Positions 1 to 9,459 of a stretch of DNA of 64,000 nucleotides are shown piece after piece. Below the pieces are notes generated by a model. The model was not told the DNA's origin and did no database searches. It worked only from the letters and a program-made list of their open reading frames with translations. How positions within the stretch are numbered: position 1 is the first letter of the stretch; the number at the start of each line of letters is the position of its first letter. The position numbers were made by a program, and so were the translations under genes. Source of the DNA: Streptococcus sp. oral taxon 056 str. F0418 (GTDB lineage: Bacteria > Bacillota > Bacilli > Lactobacillales > Streptococcaceae); contig NZ_AFQU01000001.1 in the NCBI RefSeq assembly GCF_000220065.1, positions 1,054,001 through 1,118,000 of the forward strand, given 5' to 3'.

Positions 1-862
1 CCCGATAAATTTTCTCATCATATTCCTCAAACAGACGCAATTGTAAAATATGAGGAGTAGAGTTATTAAAGGGAATCACTTTATTCCAGCACTCAGGAAA
101 CTCTTCAATTGCTAATTGGAAGAAGTGATGAAAAATAAAATAATCAATGGCGCTATTATGTTTTCTCCAATAATCATAAAGCAAATCTTTTGTCATATTC
201 AAGAGAGGATGGTTAGAATAGCTAGCAGTAATGAACCAATTAGAGATTGCTAAGACTTGACCATCTAGACCGGGTTTTAAATTTTGAAAAAGAAACAAAT
301 CAGAATCAAACATATATGAAGGAATGTCTGAACTCGAACAAAACACTGTCCCATCAATCCATGTACCTCCATATTTAGTAAGCAATTCTAACCTTAGTAA
401 ATCTGAAAAGTGCGCATTTGAAATAGACCCCTGCCTTGCTTTTTGTTTGATATAGTTTGGGAAAGTTATATATTGGTGATAATTTTCGTCTGTTAAAACT
501 ATAATTTCTCTATCTGAGAGATGTTCCTGCATCGATGCAATACACTTCTTAACTATATGAGGTGCAGAATCTAAACCTTGGAACCAGCAAATCCATACTT
601 TATTTGAAGCTTCTTCATGCTGCTGATTATAGTTGAGTAGATACTGTTTCTCTTGCTCTAATTTTTTAATGGTCTTTTTATATTTTCTTCTCAATCTAGA
701 AAGGATTACTTTGCTATTATTTAAACGAACAATCTCCAATGATTTTTTTGAAAAACCAACCAAAGGGAGAAGGACTAGCGTTCTAAAAAGTACCCTTGAT
801 TTAACTAGGTCTTTTAGAATATCTCTACCTTTTGTCTTTATCAATTTTGCAAAAACACTCAT
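1..862 (-). CDS. Capsular polysaccharide glycosyltransferase (Caps_synth/GT32-like), partial
   Basis: The reading frame opens at an ATG at 862 behind a GGAAAGGA ribosome site and runs off the left edge after 287 codons, so the C-terminus is missing. An N-terminal basic, partly coiled-coil stretch (to about residue 85) is followed by VWICWFQGLDSAPHIV and then HFSDLLRLELLTKYGGTWID, the conserved sugar-nucleotide binding block of the capsular polysaccharide synthesis/GT32-like family with its D-x-D-type end (YGGTWIDGTVF). It probably adds a sugar to the lipid-linked repeat unit on the cytoplasmic side. It is the last visible gene of the capsule operon. The sugar it transfers cannot be read from the sequence. 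Confidence 0.82.
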   Translation of the reverse strand, partial: MSVFAKLIKTKGRDILKDLVKSRVLFRTLVLLPLVGFSKKSLEIVRLNNSKVILSRLRRKYKKTIKKLEQEKQYLLNYNQQHEEASNKVWICWFQGLDSAPHIVKKCIASMQEHLSDREIIVLTDENYHQYITFPNYIKQKARQGSISNAHFSDLLRLELLTKYGGTWIDGTVFCSSSDIPSYMFDSDLFLFQNLKPGLDGQVLAISNWFITASYSNHPLLNMTKDLLYDYWRKHNSAIDYFIFHHFFQLAIEEFPECWNKVIPFNNSTPHILQLRLFEEYDEKIYR

Positions 863-946
863 AAAACAATTCCTTTCCACAATGAAGATCAACAACCTTT
901 TCTAGCAAGCAAAAATATTAACAGCTTCTTGTAAAATAGATTTTTC

Positions 947-1984
947 TCAGTAAGCACTTGGGCTATTCCTATTTTTTCCTAAAACTATTTTTAATTTTGT
1001 CTTCATCAAAATTCTCTCACATACGAATAGTGAGATTATTGCAGCTACAAAAGTAAAGAACAAAACCAATTGTGAAGACAGGCCTAATTTATTAAAAATT
1101 GCTTTATAAACATTTATAAATACTTCATTTAAGCAGAGATAAACGATAGAACCTTCTCCTATCTGTTTTACTAGCTTTATCACAAGTGTTTGATTCAAAA
1201 AACTATTGCTTAATTTGTACGCAAATACAATTACAGTCGTTCCAAATAGGAAAGCACTGAAAATAAACAGAAAAATATTGTGAAAAGTTCCTGTACGCAT
1301 ACTAACCAAGCCGTTGGTCAATATTAATGGTACAGCTAAGCAGCAAAGCAAAAGCAAAGACCAGCTATATTTATCAGATAAAAACTGTAAATAATGTTTT
1401 AATAGATAGCCATAAAAATAGAACAGCAGACCTATACTTGAAATTCCAAAAGCCCAAGGTAAAAAACCTTTATAATGAACCTCCATAAAGAAGCCAAACA
1501 CCACAAAAGCCATCACTTGAATGGTAATTACATACAATTTTTTATTTTTCTGATGAATAGTTGCAAAGAGGAGACTACACCACAATAATGATGGCAAAAA
1601 CCATAATGCACCTGCAATAGGCATATTATTCGTATTGTCCCATATAGCAGCAACTAATGGCTTTATAGCATGATTGAATGTTTTGGGTTTTAATTCTATA
1701 AACCACAAGATATAAGCTGGCACAAAGAAAACAGCATAAGGAATTAAAAATTTTTGAAATTTCCTTTTAACAGAAGTGAATGTTAATGGATTATTCTCCG
1801 ATTTCACTAACAAGCCTGACAAAATAAAAAATAAGGGCATATGAAAAGAATAAATCAAAATCATTGGGATTTTGTCCACTGGGATGTGACCTAAAATCAT
1901 TAAAATGATACCAAAGCCTTTGCAAATATCTATATAATCTAATCTAAAGGTTTGATTTTTTGTAGAAATATCACTCACTTCCAT
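947..1984 (-). CDS. Acyltransferase 3 family membrane protein (sugar O-acetyltransferase)
   Basis: A 345-residue polytopic membrane protein. Near the N-terminus it has YIDICKGFGIILMILGHIP, the hallmark D-x-x-KG-x8-H block of the acyltransferase-3/OafA family and close in style to the fucose 4-O-acetylase-like group. About ten hydrophobic segments follow. It most likely O-acetylates a sugar of the polysaccharide made by this operon, on the membrane. The start is supported by GAGGAC about six bases upstream. It lies 11 bases after the flippase gene. The acceptor sugar is unknown. Confidence 0.85.
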   Translation of the reverse strand: MEVSDISTKNQTFRLDYIDICKGFGIILMILGHIPVDKIPMILIYSFHMPLFFILSGLLVKSENNPLTFTSVKRKFQKFLIPYAVFFVPAYILWFIELKPKTFNHAIKPLVAAIWDNTNNMPIAGALWFLPSLLWCSLLFATIHQKNKKLYVITIQVMAFVVFGFFMEVHYKGFLPWAFGISSIGLLFYFYGYLLKHYLQFLSDKYSWSLLLLCCLAVPLILTNGLVSMRTGTFHNIFLFIFSAFLFGTTVIVFAYKLSNSFLNQTLVIKLVKQIGEGSIVYLCLNEVFINVYKAIFNKLGLSSQLVLFFTFVAAIISLFVCERILMKTKLKIVLGKNRNSPSAY

Positions 1985-1995
1985 TAACAGTCCTC

Positions 1996-3443
1996 TTAAC
2001 TTTTTAAAAATCTTTTCCTTACCTTTTCAATAAGGTTCCTAATATACTGGTTTTGAGTTTTCTGAAAATAACACAAGGAACAAACAGAGTAAACAACAGC
2101 CCCAATGCTAATCTGCACCAATAAGCTAACTGCTCTATTTGGGATATATTCTCCTACCACAAAAACAATAGTTGCCATAAACAAACCAAAAGTACAGAAT
2201 AGGAGCGTTTTTGAAATATATTGCTTAATATCTAACTGTTTTCTAACATAGAATGCCTGAACAGCACATACAGTAAATTCTGCAACAGCAGTTCCTATAG
2301 CAGCTCCTAATGCTGCAAATTTGCTAATTAATAGAGCATTTGTTATTAAATTAATCACCGCTCCTGCAAAAATAGAAATAATATAGGGCACATCCAATCT
2401 CTTGGGAATCAGATATTGCATCCTAATAATATTAGCGAAAGCCACAAAGATAATAGATATCGATAGAGTCTGAATGAGACTGCCTGAAGCTATGAACTCA
2501 TCCCCCCAGAATATAACCGCAAAATTATGAGCAACTGCAAATATTCCAAAAGACATGGCGCTGGTAAGCCACATTATGAATTCCATGGAAAGACCTATAT
2601 AGTGTCTCTCGCGTTCCGTATCTCCTTTAATGGCAAGATTAGACATTTTCGGAAGCATTACAGTCCCAAAAGAAGCTATTATACTAATTGGAATGTTGAT
2701 TGCACGTTCAGCATTTTCAAAGAAACCAACTTGTACTTTTGTAGTCAGCATTCCCAACATAATCTTATCCATATACTTATACAAACTAACTGCTATTGCT
2801 GGAATAAACAGGGTCAGTAATGGTGTAATGTGATTCTGCATACCTTTCCATGTCACAAGTTTAAAATTGACATATTGCTTGATATATGGCCATAAGATAA
2901 GTTGACTAATTAGGGAACCTGCAGCCATAATGAGGCAATACAGCCATGTATCCTGAGGTTGCTGAACAAAAATAAAAACACTTACTGTAGTTACAACCTT
3001 GATAATTAAATTAATTGTCACTGTCAGTTTAAATTTTTCTAATCCAAAAAAGAACCAACTGACATCAAAGAATGATGCCAATACCCATATCCCTTGGATA
3101 AAAGCTGGTAGAAAATCTTCTTTTACAAAAAAAGAAAATAAACATAATAAGCCACAACAGCAACAAAGGCGATAACACAATGAACTGATAATAACTCTGA
3201 AAATGTTTTAGTTAATTTTTGTTTATTATCACGAACCCCCGCTATTACTCGATTACCGTGATTAGCAATTCCAAGTAACGCGACTAATGAAAAATAGTAG
3301 GCAATAGCATAAGTATAAGAGTAAACTCCTATCCCCTTTGCTCCTAAAACACGAGCTACGTACGGGGAAGTAACCAAAGGAAGGATAATGTTTGCAACTT
3401 GATATATACTTTGGTAGGCAAAATTTTTCTTAACACTCGCCAT
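1996..3443 (-). pseudogene. wzx: Wzx oligosaccharide flippase, split by a one-base frameshift
   Basis: Residues 1-105 (start 3443, MASVKKNFAYQSIYQVANII...) are the N-terminus of a polysaccharide-transport (MATE-like/RfbX) flippase. The rest of the protein (FFVKEDFLPAFIQGIWV... to 1996) continues in the next frame. The break is in a run of seven T on the coding strand (A run 3127-3133); eight T would join the two halves as YFLFFVKED without loss. The joined protein would be about 480 residues with about 12 membrane spans, the normal size for Wzx, which flips lipid-linked repeats across the membrane. It lies between the GT4 gene and the acyltransferase. Slippage, sequencing error or real loss are all possible; a polysaccharide operon without Wzx would normally be non-functional. 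Confidence 0.85.
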
Positions 3444-3450
3444 TAATTAG

Positions 3451-4608
3451 TTATTTCCTTTCAATGTCTAGTAGCTTGCAGTATAAATGATAAATTTCCT
3501 TTGCATTTTTGTCCGAAGTGAAATTCTGCATCGCAAACTCTTGACCATTTTTTGCTTTCTCTTTCATTAAAGATTGATTTTCAATAATATAGTTCAGTTT
3601 TTCAGCCAAATCCACTTCGTCATTTGGATGAAAAGTCAATCCTGTATCTGCTGTTAGAATTTCTGCCGTCCCACCACTATTGCTACCGAGCACTATACAA
3701 CCTGCTAACATTGCCTCTATGGTAACTCTGCCGAAGGCCTCGCATTTTGAAGCCATACAGAACACATCGTTCTTTCTATATACTTCATTCATATCATCGC
3801 ATTGACCTAAAAGATTCACATGCTTTTCGATTCCGTAAGAACGAGCAAGATCTATCATCTGATTATATTGAGATGCTTGATAAGAGCCTGCTAAATTTAG
3901 TGTAATAAACTGATTGTACTCTGTTTTTAAACGAGCAGTCGCTCTGATAAGTAATCCTTGCCCTTTACCTGGACTAATACGACCAACACACAGGACACTA
4001 ATGGGTCTTGATTTAAAAAGCTCTCTATCTGTATTTATAAACTTCTCAACATCTATACCATTGTAAATCAAGCTAAACTTGCTATTATCTATCTCACATT
4101 TATATTTATCATAGACAGCCTGCGAAATTGCAACAACAGCATCTGACTTATTTATCAATCGTAAGTACGCTGCTTTCCTCCAAAATCTCCGATTGAAATC
4201 TTCCTCCATGAATTCCCTGATATGCCAAACATGCTTCACTTTGGCATATTTAGCAGCGTACATGCCTATATAACTAACGGAAGTATTATCATGAACTATA
4301 TCTATATGATTATCTTTCACGTATTTTGCAATTTTTCTGGCAGAAAATTTTAATACAAAATCTTTTACAGGCATTTTAATTTGCTCTATGAAACTTGGTT
4401 CTGCTAACATCATTCTGGAGTAAGCACAGCTTTGCAACTGAATAAAAGGAATCTGATTCTCCTCTAACAAAGAAACCCCATCTGCTGTTTTGGGTAGAGC
4501 CACATGGGCTTCAACGCCATACTTTCTCAACATAACAGCGAGGGAAACCAGACTCCTAAAAGCTCCTGCTGTCTTGTGTCCTGCATTTTCAATAAATAAT
4601 ACTTTCAT
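3451..4608 (-). CDS. Glycosyltransferase family 4
   Basis: 385 residues with the GT-B fold signature. The start chosen is the ATG at 4608 (MKVLFIENAGHKT), because AGGAGAG sits just upstream and overlaps the stop of wzy; a start 45 bases further up would run into wzy. The C-terminal half holds the donor-site region: ISVLCVGRISPGKGQGLLIR and the E-x7-E region EAFGRVTIEAMLAGCIVLGS, followed by GGTAEIL. It should add one sugar from a nucleotide donor to the growing lipid-linked repeat in the cytoplasm. Linkage and donor are not predictable here. Confidence 0.88.
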   Translation of the reverse strand: MKVLFIENAGHKTAGAFRSLVSLAVMLRKYGVEAHVALPKTADGVSLLEENQIPFIQLQSCAYSRMMLAEPSFIEQIKMPVKDFVLKFSARKIAKYVKDNHIDIVHDNTSVSYIGMYAAKYAKVKHVWHIREFMEEDFNRRFWRKAAYLRLINKSDAVVAISQAVYDKYKCEIDNSKFSLIYNGIDVEKFINTDRELFKSRPISVLCVGRISPGKGQGLLIRATARLKTEYNQFITLNLAGSYQASQYNQMIDLARSYGIEKHVNLLGQCDDMNEVYRKNDVFCMASKCEAFGRVTIEAMLAGCIVLGSNSGGTAEILTADTGLTFHPNDEVDLAEKLNYIIENQSLMKEKAKNGQEFAMQNFTSDKNAKEIYHLYCKLLDIERK

Positions 4609-4615
4609 TTCTCTC

Positions 4616-5911
4616 CTAAATAGCATCCAACTTATAATCTTTTTTATAGGCAAAAAAACTTATAAATATAATAGCTAATACAAATCTACTATCTGAAAAT
4701 TGGAAGCGAACAAAAGAATATAATACTGAATATAATATGAGACAAAATACACTAAGCATTCTGGGATTATTAGTTCTTATGGCATTCCAGAAACTTTGCG
4801 CAGAAATGGTTCCATATAAGAAACTACCGACTAAGATACCTTCATAACGGAAATCCGTATATAAATTCCAAAACATAGAAACATAGGCATTTGCCGTAAT
4901 TTTCGGACCAGGCCAAACCCATTGGACGTCCGTCAATTGAATCATATTATAAACAGCGTTTATATTGGTCGCATCCCATATTTTCAATACATTATTAAAA
5001 ATATACTTAACAGGAAAAAGAAATCCCATAAAGGAAGTTTCACCATATCCCTGCAACCCTGCTTCTTGAACTTTCTTACTCCAAATTTCAAACATTCTAG
5101 GTGGAATAGCTAAATTTAAATAGATATTGGTTGACAAATCAACTCCGCGTGAAATAGTTGTGATGACAAGAACCAAACCAGCTACGATTATGATGCCAAA
5201 CAACAAATATTTATACCTTTTCAACAATCTATTATTTTTGAAATTCGAAAAATGTTTGTTTCTGATAAATATCAAGCCAGCTATCAATATATATATAAAC
5301 AACAGCAAGAAGCCGCTTCTGTTAGCTGTGGACATCATTTTAAACAGCAACATCAGAACTGTTATTATTATTAAGCGCTTATTTTTGGCCCCATAAAAAA
5401 TATCTACTGCACAAATAGCTGGTAATGCAAAAGAAATCGGCTGTATAAATAATAAATTTATTGCATTTTCAATTGGGCTACTCATAACAGTGTAGTCGCC
5501 TGAGCGTAAAAACTGTTGTATATATCGTAAATTAAAACTTCCACCGTTTAAGAAAACTAGTATCAAATCTTTTAAGAAAAACAACATGCACATAATGGCG
5601 CAAAATATCAATACTTTATATCTAGGAACGACTACTTGATCTCTTAATGAAGTCCACTTTCCAAAGGTAAAGCGAATTTTAGAGCTCCGTTGAAAAATGT
5701 ATCCTAAAGCATATGCAGCAACACCTATTACAATCCATTCTATCGTCTCATTCTGCGGATAATCCAACCTAGTTGTATTTGTGGAGAAAAACAAAACTAC
5801 CATCCAAACAAAACAAAAAACAGAAAGAGGGTTAATAACCGTTCTCTCTTTCCTCATCGCTACTAGAGCAACAATAAAACAGAAGGCGATTCCTATCTGC
5901 ACTAGTGACAT
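4616..5911 (-). CDS. wzy: Wzy oligosaccharide repeat-unit polymerase
   Basis: 431 residues, strongly hydrophobic with about ten to twelve membrane spans and one larger extracellular loop in the second half (around residues 240-340, ISRGVDLSTNIYLN to WPGPKITANAYVSMF), the layout of O-antigen/capsule polymerases of the oligosaccharide repeat unit polymerase family. It joins flipped repeat units outside the membrane. Wzy proteins are poorly conserved, so the call rests on topology and its place between glycosyltransferase genes and next to wzx. Start ATG at 5911 has GGAGATAAATAG before it. Confidence 0.8.
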   Translation of the reverse strand: MSLVQIGIAFCFIVALVAMRKERTVINPLSVFCFVWMVVLFFSTNTTRLDYPQNETIEWIVIGVAAYALGYIFQRSSKIRFTFGKWTSLRDQVVVPRYKVLIFCAIMCMLFFLKDLILVFLNGGSFNLRYIQQFLRSGDYTVMSSPIENAINLLFIQPISFALPAICAVDIFYGAKNKRLIIITVLMLLFKMMSTANRSGFLLLFIYILIAGLIFIRNKHFSNFKNNRLLKRYKYLLFGIIIVAGLVLVITTISRGVDLSTNIYLNLAIPPRMFEIWSKKVQEAGLQGYGETSFMGFLFPVKYIFNNVLKIWDATNINAVYNMIQLTDVQWVWPGPKITANAYVSMFWNLYTDFRYEGILVGSFLYGTISAQSFWNAIRTNNPRMLSVFCLILYSVLYSFVRFQFSDSRFVLAIIFISFFAYKKDYKLDAI

Positions 5912-5934
5912 CTATTTATCTCCATTATCTATAT

Positions 5935-6849
5935 TTATAATCTTCCCAATAGCACAGCCAATCTAAAACTAATTTCTTGATTTAGTCGTCCAAAACTTAA
6001 TCCCTTGTAAAAAGCCAGTTTAAATCGGTTTGTGAAACTTTTTTTATAATCTTTGGCTAAATTCAGTAAAACTTTCGAATCTTTGTCTAGGGATGATTGG
6101 TTCAAATTTATAAGTTCTTGACTAAATCTCTGCAAGTCAAAGAAGTCATTTGTTTGGAACATTGTATTTAAATTTCTTTTCACTTTTCCTAAAAAAGATG
6201 TATCAATTCCAAAAACATTATTTCCGTGTTGCCTATACTTCATATGACTATTAGAATCATAAAAGATTTTTCCACCAACTGCTAAACATACTGCGGAAAC
6301 ATAATAATCGTGCATTGGAATGTAATTGGGGATTGCTTTATGTTCAAAATAATTAGCAAACTCACTATTCAAAACTATGGTAGCTCCTTGAATCTGGCCA
6401 GCAATTAGTACTCTACTAAAAGTGAAGTTAGGAACATGTTTATACAAATGCTCTTCACTGTCTTCTAACTTTTCATTAACCAACATAGAGTTACTGCAGT
6501 AGAGAGCCGGACCAGCTTCTTGCTCAAGCATTCCAATGGCTACACTGAGTTTGTCTACATCCCACACATCATCTTGATCTGCGAACGCATAATAATCGTA
6601 AATTTTTTCACAATGGATTAATAAATGCATAAATGATTTTGCAGACCTCAAATTTTCTCCTGTATACCAGGAGACTCGAGAATCTTGACTGCTATATTTG
6701 TCCAATATTTTAATAGTTTCATCCTTGGAACCATCATCTCTTATCAACAAGTGAACGTCACAGTTTTCTTGATTTAAAATGCTATCAACTTGTTCTTGTA
6801 GAAACTTCTCGCCATTATAAGTTGACATCATTACAAGCACTGTTGCCAT
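5935..6849 (-). CDS. Glycosyltransferase family 2 (rhamnosyltransferase-like)
   Basis: 304 residues. The N-terminus has the GT-A start VLVMMSTYNGEKFLQEQVDS, LLIRDDGSKDETI, and the metal-binding region YYAFADQDDVWD (D-x-D-type). These are typical of the GT2 enzymes that act as rhamnosyltransferases in streptococcal capsule loci. The gene overlaps the end of the upstream wchF-like gene by 19 bases, so the two are likely translationally coupled. It probably adds the third sugar of the repeat unit; rhamnose is inferred from family resemblance only. Confidence 0.86.
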   Translation of the reverse strand: MATVLVMMSTYNGEKFLQEQVDSILNQENCDVHLLIRDDGSKDETIKILDKYSSQDSRVSWYTGENLRSAKSFMHLLIHCEKIYDYYAFADQDDVWDVDKLSVAIGMLEQEAGPALYCSNSMLVNEKLEDSEEHLYKHVPNFTFSRVLIAGQIQGATIVLNSEFANYFEHKAIPNYIPMHDYYVSAVCLAVGGKIFYDSNSHMKYRQHGNNVFGIDTSFLGKVKRNLNTMFQTNDFFDLQRFSQELINLNQSSLDKDSKVLLNLAKDYKKSFTNRFKLAFYKGLSFGRLNQEISFRLAVLLGRL

Positions 6850-8027
6850 CTCTTCTCCTTTATGAATACCCTCTCATAGTCTTCAACTATCTTCTCCCAC
6901 GTAAATGCATTCGCAATGCGCTGATTTGATTTTCTATCCAACTCTTCAATTTCTTCTGGGGACAACTCCTCTGCTTTTTCAAGCATACGAGCTAGTTCAT
7001 CTTTTTCCCAGTATATAGCACTATCCTGACCTACTTCACGGTTAAAGCCGACATTCAATAAGAGATTTAACTTGGTAGATGCCAAAGCCTCCAAAAGAGA
7101 TGGATTCGTCCCACCAACTTCGTGACCATGAAGATAGCCAAATGCATTTTCCCGAATGTACTTGAGCAATTCTTGGTCATAAACTGTCCCAACAAACTTA
7201 ATCCTTGAATCTTTATCAAACTCTGTGTCTTTGAGCAACTGATTATAAAACTTGTTTTCTTCAACATTGGTAATCAGGACAAAATCTTTTTTAGAATGTG
7301 AGGCCATAAAACCCTTTATCATAGCTTCATAGTTGTTTTCTGGCACAAAGCGTCCAACAACTAAATAATACTCATTCTCAGCAATGCCTTTTTCCTTGTT
7401 CCATGATAGAACTTTATCATCGTTAGCAGACAGCTCAGACTTGCTTGTATCTGTTCCATAGGCAATATAAATTGTCTTTGGAGCATATTTCGTATAATTT
7501 TCTTTTATGTAAGATTCGATATTCTCGCTATCACAAACCAAAAGATCTGCATGCTTAACCATCAAAGCTTCAGAAATTTTCCAATACTTGCGTACCGGCA
7601 AACTCCACTTGGCTCGTAGCCATTCATGACCATCGGGATTGACAAGGAGTTTGCCCCCCAACTCTTTGATTTTCTTTTTGATAGTTCCGATAAAGGGTCC
7701 AATTCTACAGGCTAGAACGTAGAAAATTGGCTCACAATCTTGATTTTTATTTGCCAGCTCGATAGCCTTATTCAATGCAATAATATCGTAAATGATTGCT
7801 CGAGCCGGTCCAACATTAGGCACATCTATATTGTAACAGATAGCTCCATTATATTCAAAAACATCTTCTACAAAACCGGATTTAGCAGAATTTTCTCGCA
7901 TACACGCAACGTAATATTGAATACTATTATCTCGTTGATAAGCGGTTAATTTATCAACAAAAGTTTCAAAACCACCATATTTTGCTGGGATCCCTTTTGA
8001 ACCTATGATATAAACCGACTTCTTCAT
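6831..8027 (-). CDS. wchF: Beta-1,4-rhamnosyltransferase WchF-like (DUF1972 + GT4)
   Basis: 398 residues beginning MKKSVYIIGSKGIPAKYGGF, the start typical of the DUF1972 domain that precedes a GT4 domain in Cps2T/WchF. The donor-site region includes YYLVVGRFVPENNYEAMIKG and later LHGHEVGGTNPSLLEALAS. In pneumococcus this enzyme adds rhamnose to the glucose first placed by WchA; the same wchA-wchF order here suggests the repeat begins Rha(beta1-4)Glc on undecaprenyl phosphate. The start at 8027 lies 35 bases downstream of the wchA stop. Confidence in family is high; the exact linkage is inferred. Confidence 0.86.
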   Translation of the reverse strand: MKKSVYIIGSKGIPAKYGGFETFVDKLTAYQRDNSIQYYVACMRENSAKSGFVEDVFEYNGAICYNIDVPNVGPARAIIYDIIALNKAIELANKNQDCEPIFYVLACRIGPFIGTIKKKIKELGGKLLVNPDGHEWLRAKWSLPVRKYWKISEALMVKHADLLVCDSENIESYIKENYTKYAPKTIYIAYGTDTSKSELSANDDKVLSWNKEKGIAENEYYLVVGRFVPENNYEAMIKGFMASHSKKDFVLITNVEENKFYNQLLKDTEFDKDSRIKFVGTVYDQELLKYIRENAFGYLHGHEVGGTNPSLLEALASTKLNLLLNVGFNREVGQDSAIYWEKDELARMLEKAEELSPEEIEELDRKSNQRIANAFTWEKIVEDYERVFIKEKRWQQCL

Positions 8028-8062
8028 CTGTCTCCTAGCACCCGAATTCTATCTACCATCTC

Positions 8063-9439
8063 TCACTTCGCTCCATCTCTCATAAATACGACTTTAAATG
8101 TCTTTAATAATATCTTGATATCAGACCAAATTGTCCAACCATCAATATATGCAACATCTAGTTTTACTACATCATTAAAATCCGTAATTTGACTTCTACC
8201 ACTAACCTGCCATAAGCCAGTGATACCCGGTTTAAAACTTAATCGTTTCTTTTGTTCAGGAGTATATTGCTTATACTCGTCAACCGTTGGCGGTCGTGTA
8301 CCTACCAAACTCATATCACCCTTTAAAACATTGTAGAATTGTGGAAGTTCATCCAAACTCGTTTTTCGAATGAAACGACCAATTGGAGTAATACGTGGAT
8401 CATCATCCAGTTTGAACATCCCACCTGTCATAGTATTTTGAGCCAAAAGATCTTTTTTACGTTCTTCCGCATCAATATACATTGATCTAAATTTATAAAA
8501 TTTAAAAATTCGACCATTTTTCCCAACACGCTTTTGTGCAAAAATGACTGGTCCACCGTCTCTTTTTATGAATGGAATTAAGAATATCCCTATAACACCA
8601 CAAATTATCAAACCGATACAAGAACCCACAATATCCATAACACGCTTGATTAAAACATGATAATAGTTGTAAAATTTCGTAGAAAAAGTAACGACATTAA
8701 AATCAGCTATTGTCCGAATCCTTTTTTCCCCACTTGTTGGGAAATCTAAAATATTTATACTTACATTCACAACTATTCCCATTTGTTCAAATTGAGAAAT
8801 AAGGCTATCAACTTTATAGAACTCGCTGGGAATATTAATAAACACTTCATCAATGACGGATTTAGTGGTATACTGAATGATTTCTTTCTCTGGGACAACT
8901 TCAAAATCCGAATGCTGGAAAGTCGCATCATCAACGAGAGTCACTGCAACTAACTTTCCACCTAATGATTGAGAGTTTTTCAATCTTTCTAATACATAAC
9001 TCGCTCGAGACTTCGCTGTAATTAAAAATATTCTCTTGCTATTTTTAGAATTAGGGTAAATAATCGAATAATATCTCTTAATAAACGTATTTGTAGTATA
9101 AATAACCAAACCATTTATTAAAATAAAATAAATCAATCCTCTACGAGAAATCGGGAAATGATCTTCCATTATAAACGATGCAAAAGTGACTATAAGAGTA
9201 TATAATATGCTGTATTTCAGAGTTTGTAGTAATTCTACTAAATAGCCACGCTGAAAGAATTGGTCATAATAATCACTAACATAAAATACAAGTAAATGAA
9301 GGAGAGATAATATGAAAATGCTCGTTCGATTTAAATCTGAATCTGAAATAAAACTCACCAAAACCGCAATCAAAATAACAACAATCAGTTGCAAGCTTGC
9401 TATTTCTGCTTTCTGTAATTCCTTTTGCTTTTCAAACAT
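8063..9439 (-). CDS. wchA: Undecaprenyl-phosphate sugar-1-phosphate transferase (WchA/CpsE)
   Basis: 458 residues: four or five N-terminal membrane spans, a central CoA-binding-like soluble domain, then the bacterial sugar transferase domain from about residue 255 (YYHVLIKRVMDIVGS) with the typical blocks GPVIFAQKRVGKNGRIFKFYKFRSM, RITPIGRFIRKTSLDELPQ and VGTRPP...PGITGLWQVSGRS (shown in parts). It transfers a hexose-1-phosphate, probably glucose, from UDP-sugar to undecaprenyl phosphate and so starts each repeat unit. It follows the wze kinase gene, its usual place. The galactose-specific WbaP-type alternative cannot be fully excluded. Confidence 0.92.
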   Translation of the reverse strand: MFEKQKELQKAEIASLQLIVVILIAVLVSFISDSDLNRTSIFILSLLHLLVFYVSDYYDQFFQRGYLVELLQTLKYSILYTLIVTFASFIMEDHFPISRRGLIYFILINGLVIYTTNTFIKRYYSIIYPNSKNSKRIFLITAKSRASYVLERLKNSQSLGGKLVAVTLVDDATFQHSDFEVVPEKEIIQYTTKSVIDEVFINIPSEFYKVDSLISQFEQMGIVVNVSINILDFPTSGEKRIRTIADFNVVTFSTKFYNYYHVLIKRVMDIVGSCIGLIICGVIGIFLIPFIKRDGGPVIFAQKRVGKNGRIFKFYKFRSMYIDAEERKKDLLAQNTMTGGMFKLDDDPRITPIGRFIRKTSLDELPQFYNVLKGDMSLVGTRPPTVDEYKQYTPEQKKRLSFKPGITGLWQVSGRSQITDFNDVVKLDVAYIDGWTIWSDIKILLKTFKVVFMRDGAK

Positions 9440-9459
9440 ATCTCTTACCTTATTACTTT

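Noticed and set aside
633-905. Open frame of 90 codons on the plus strand
   Set aside because: It lies antisense to the capsule glycosyltransferase, has no ribosome site and a composition of a shadow frame.
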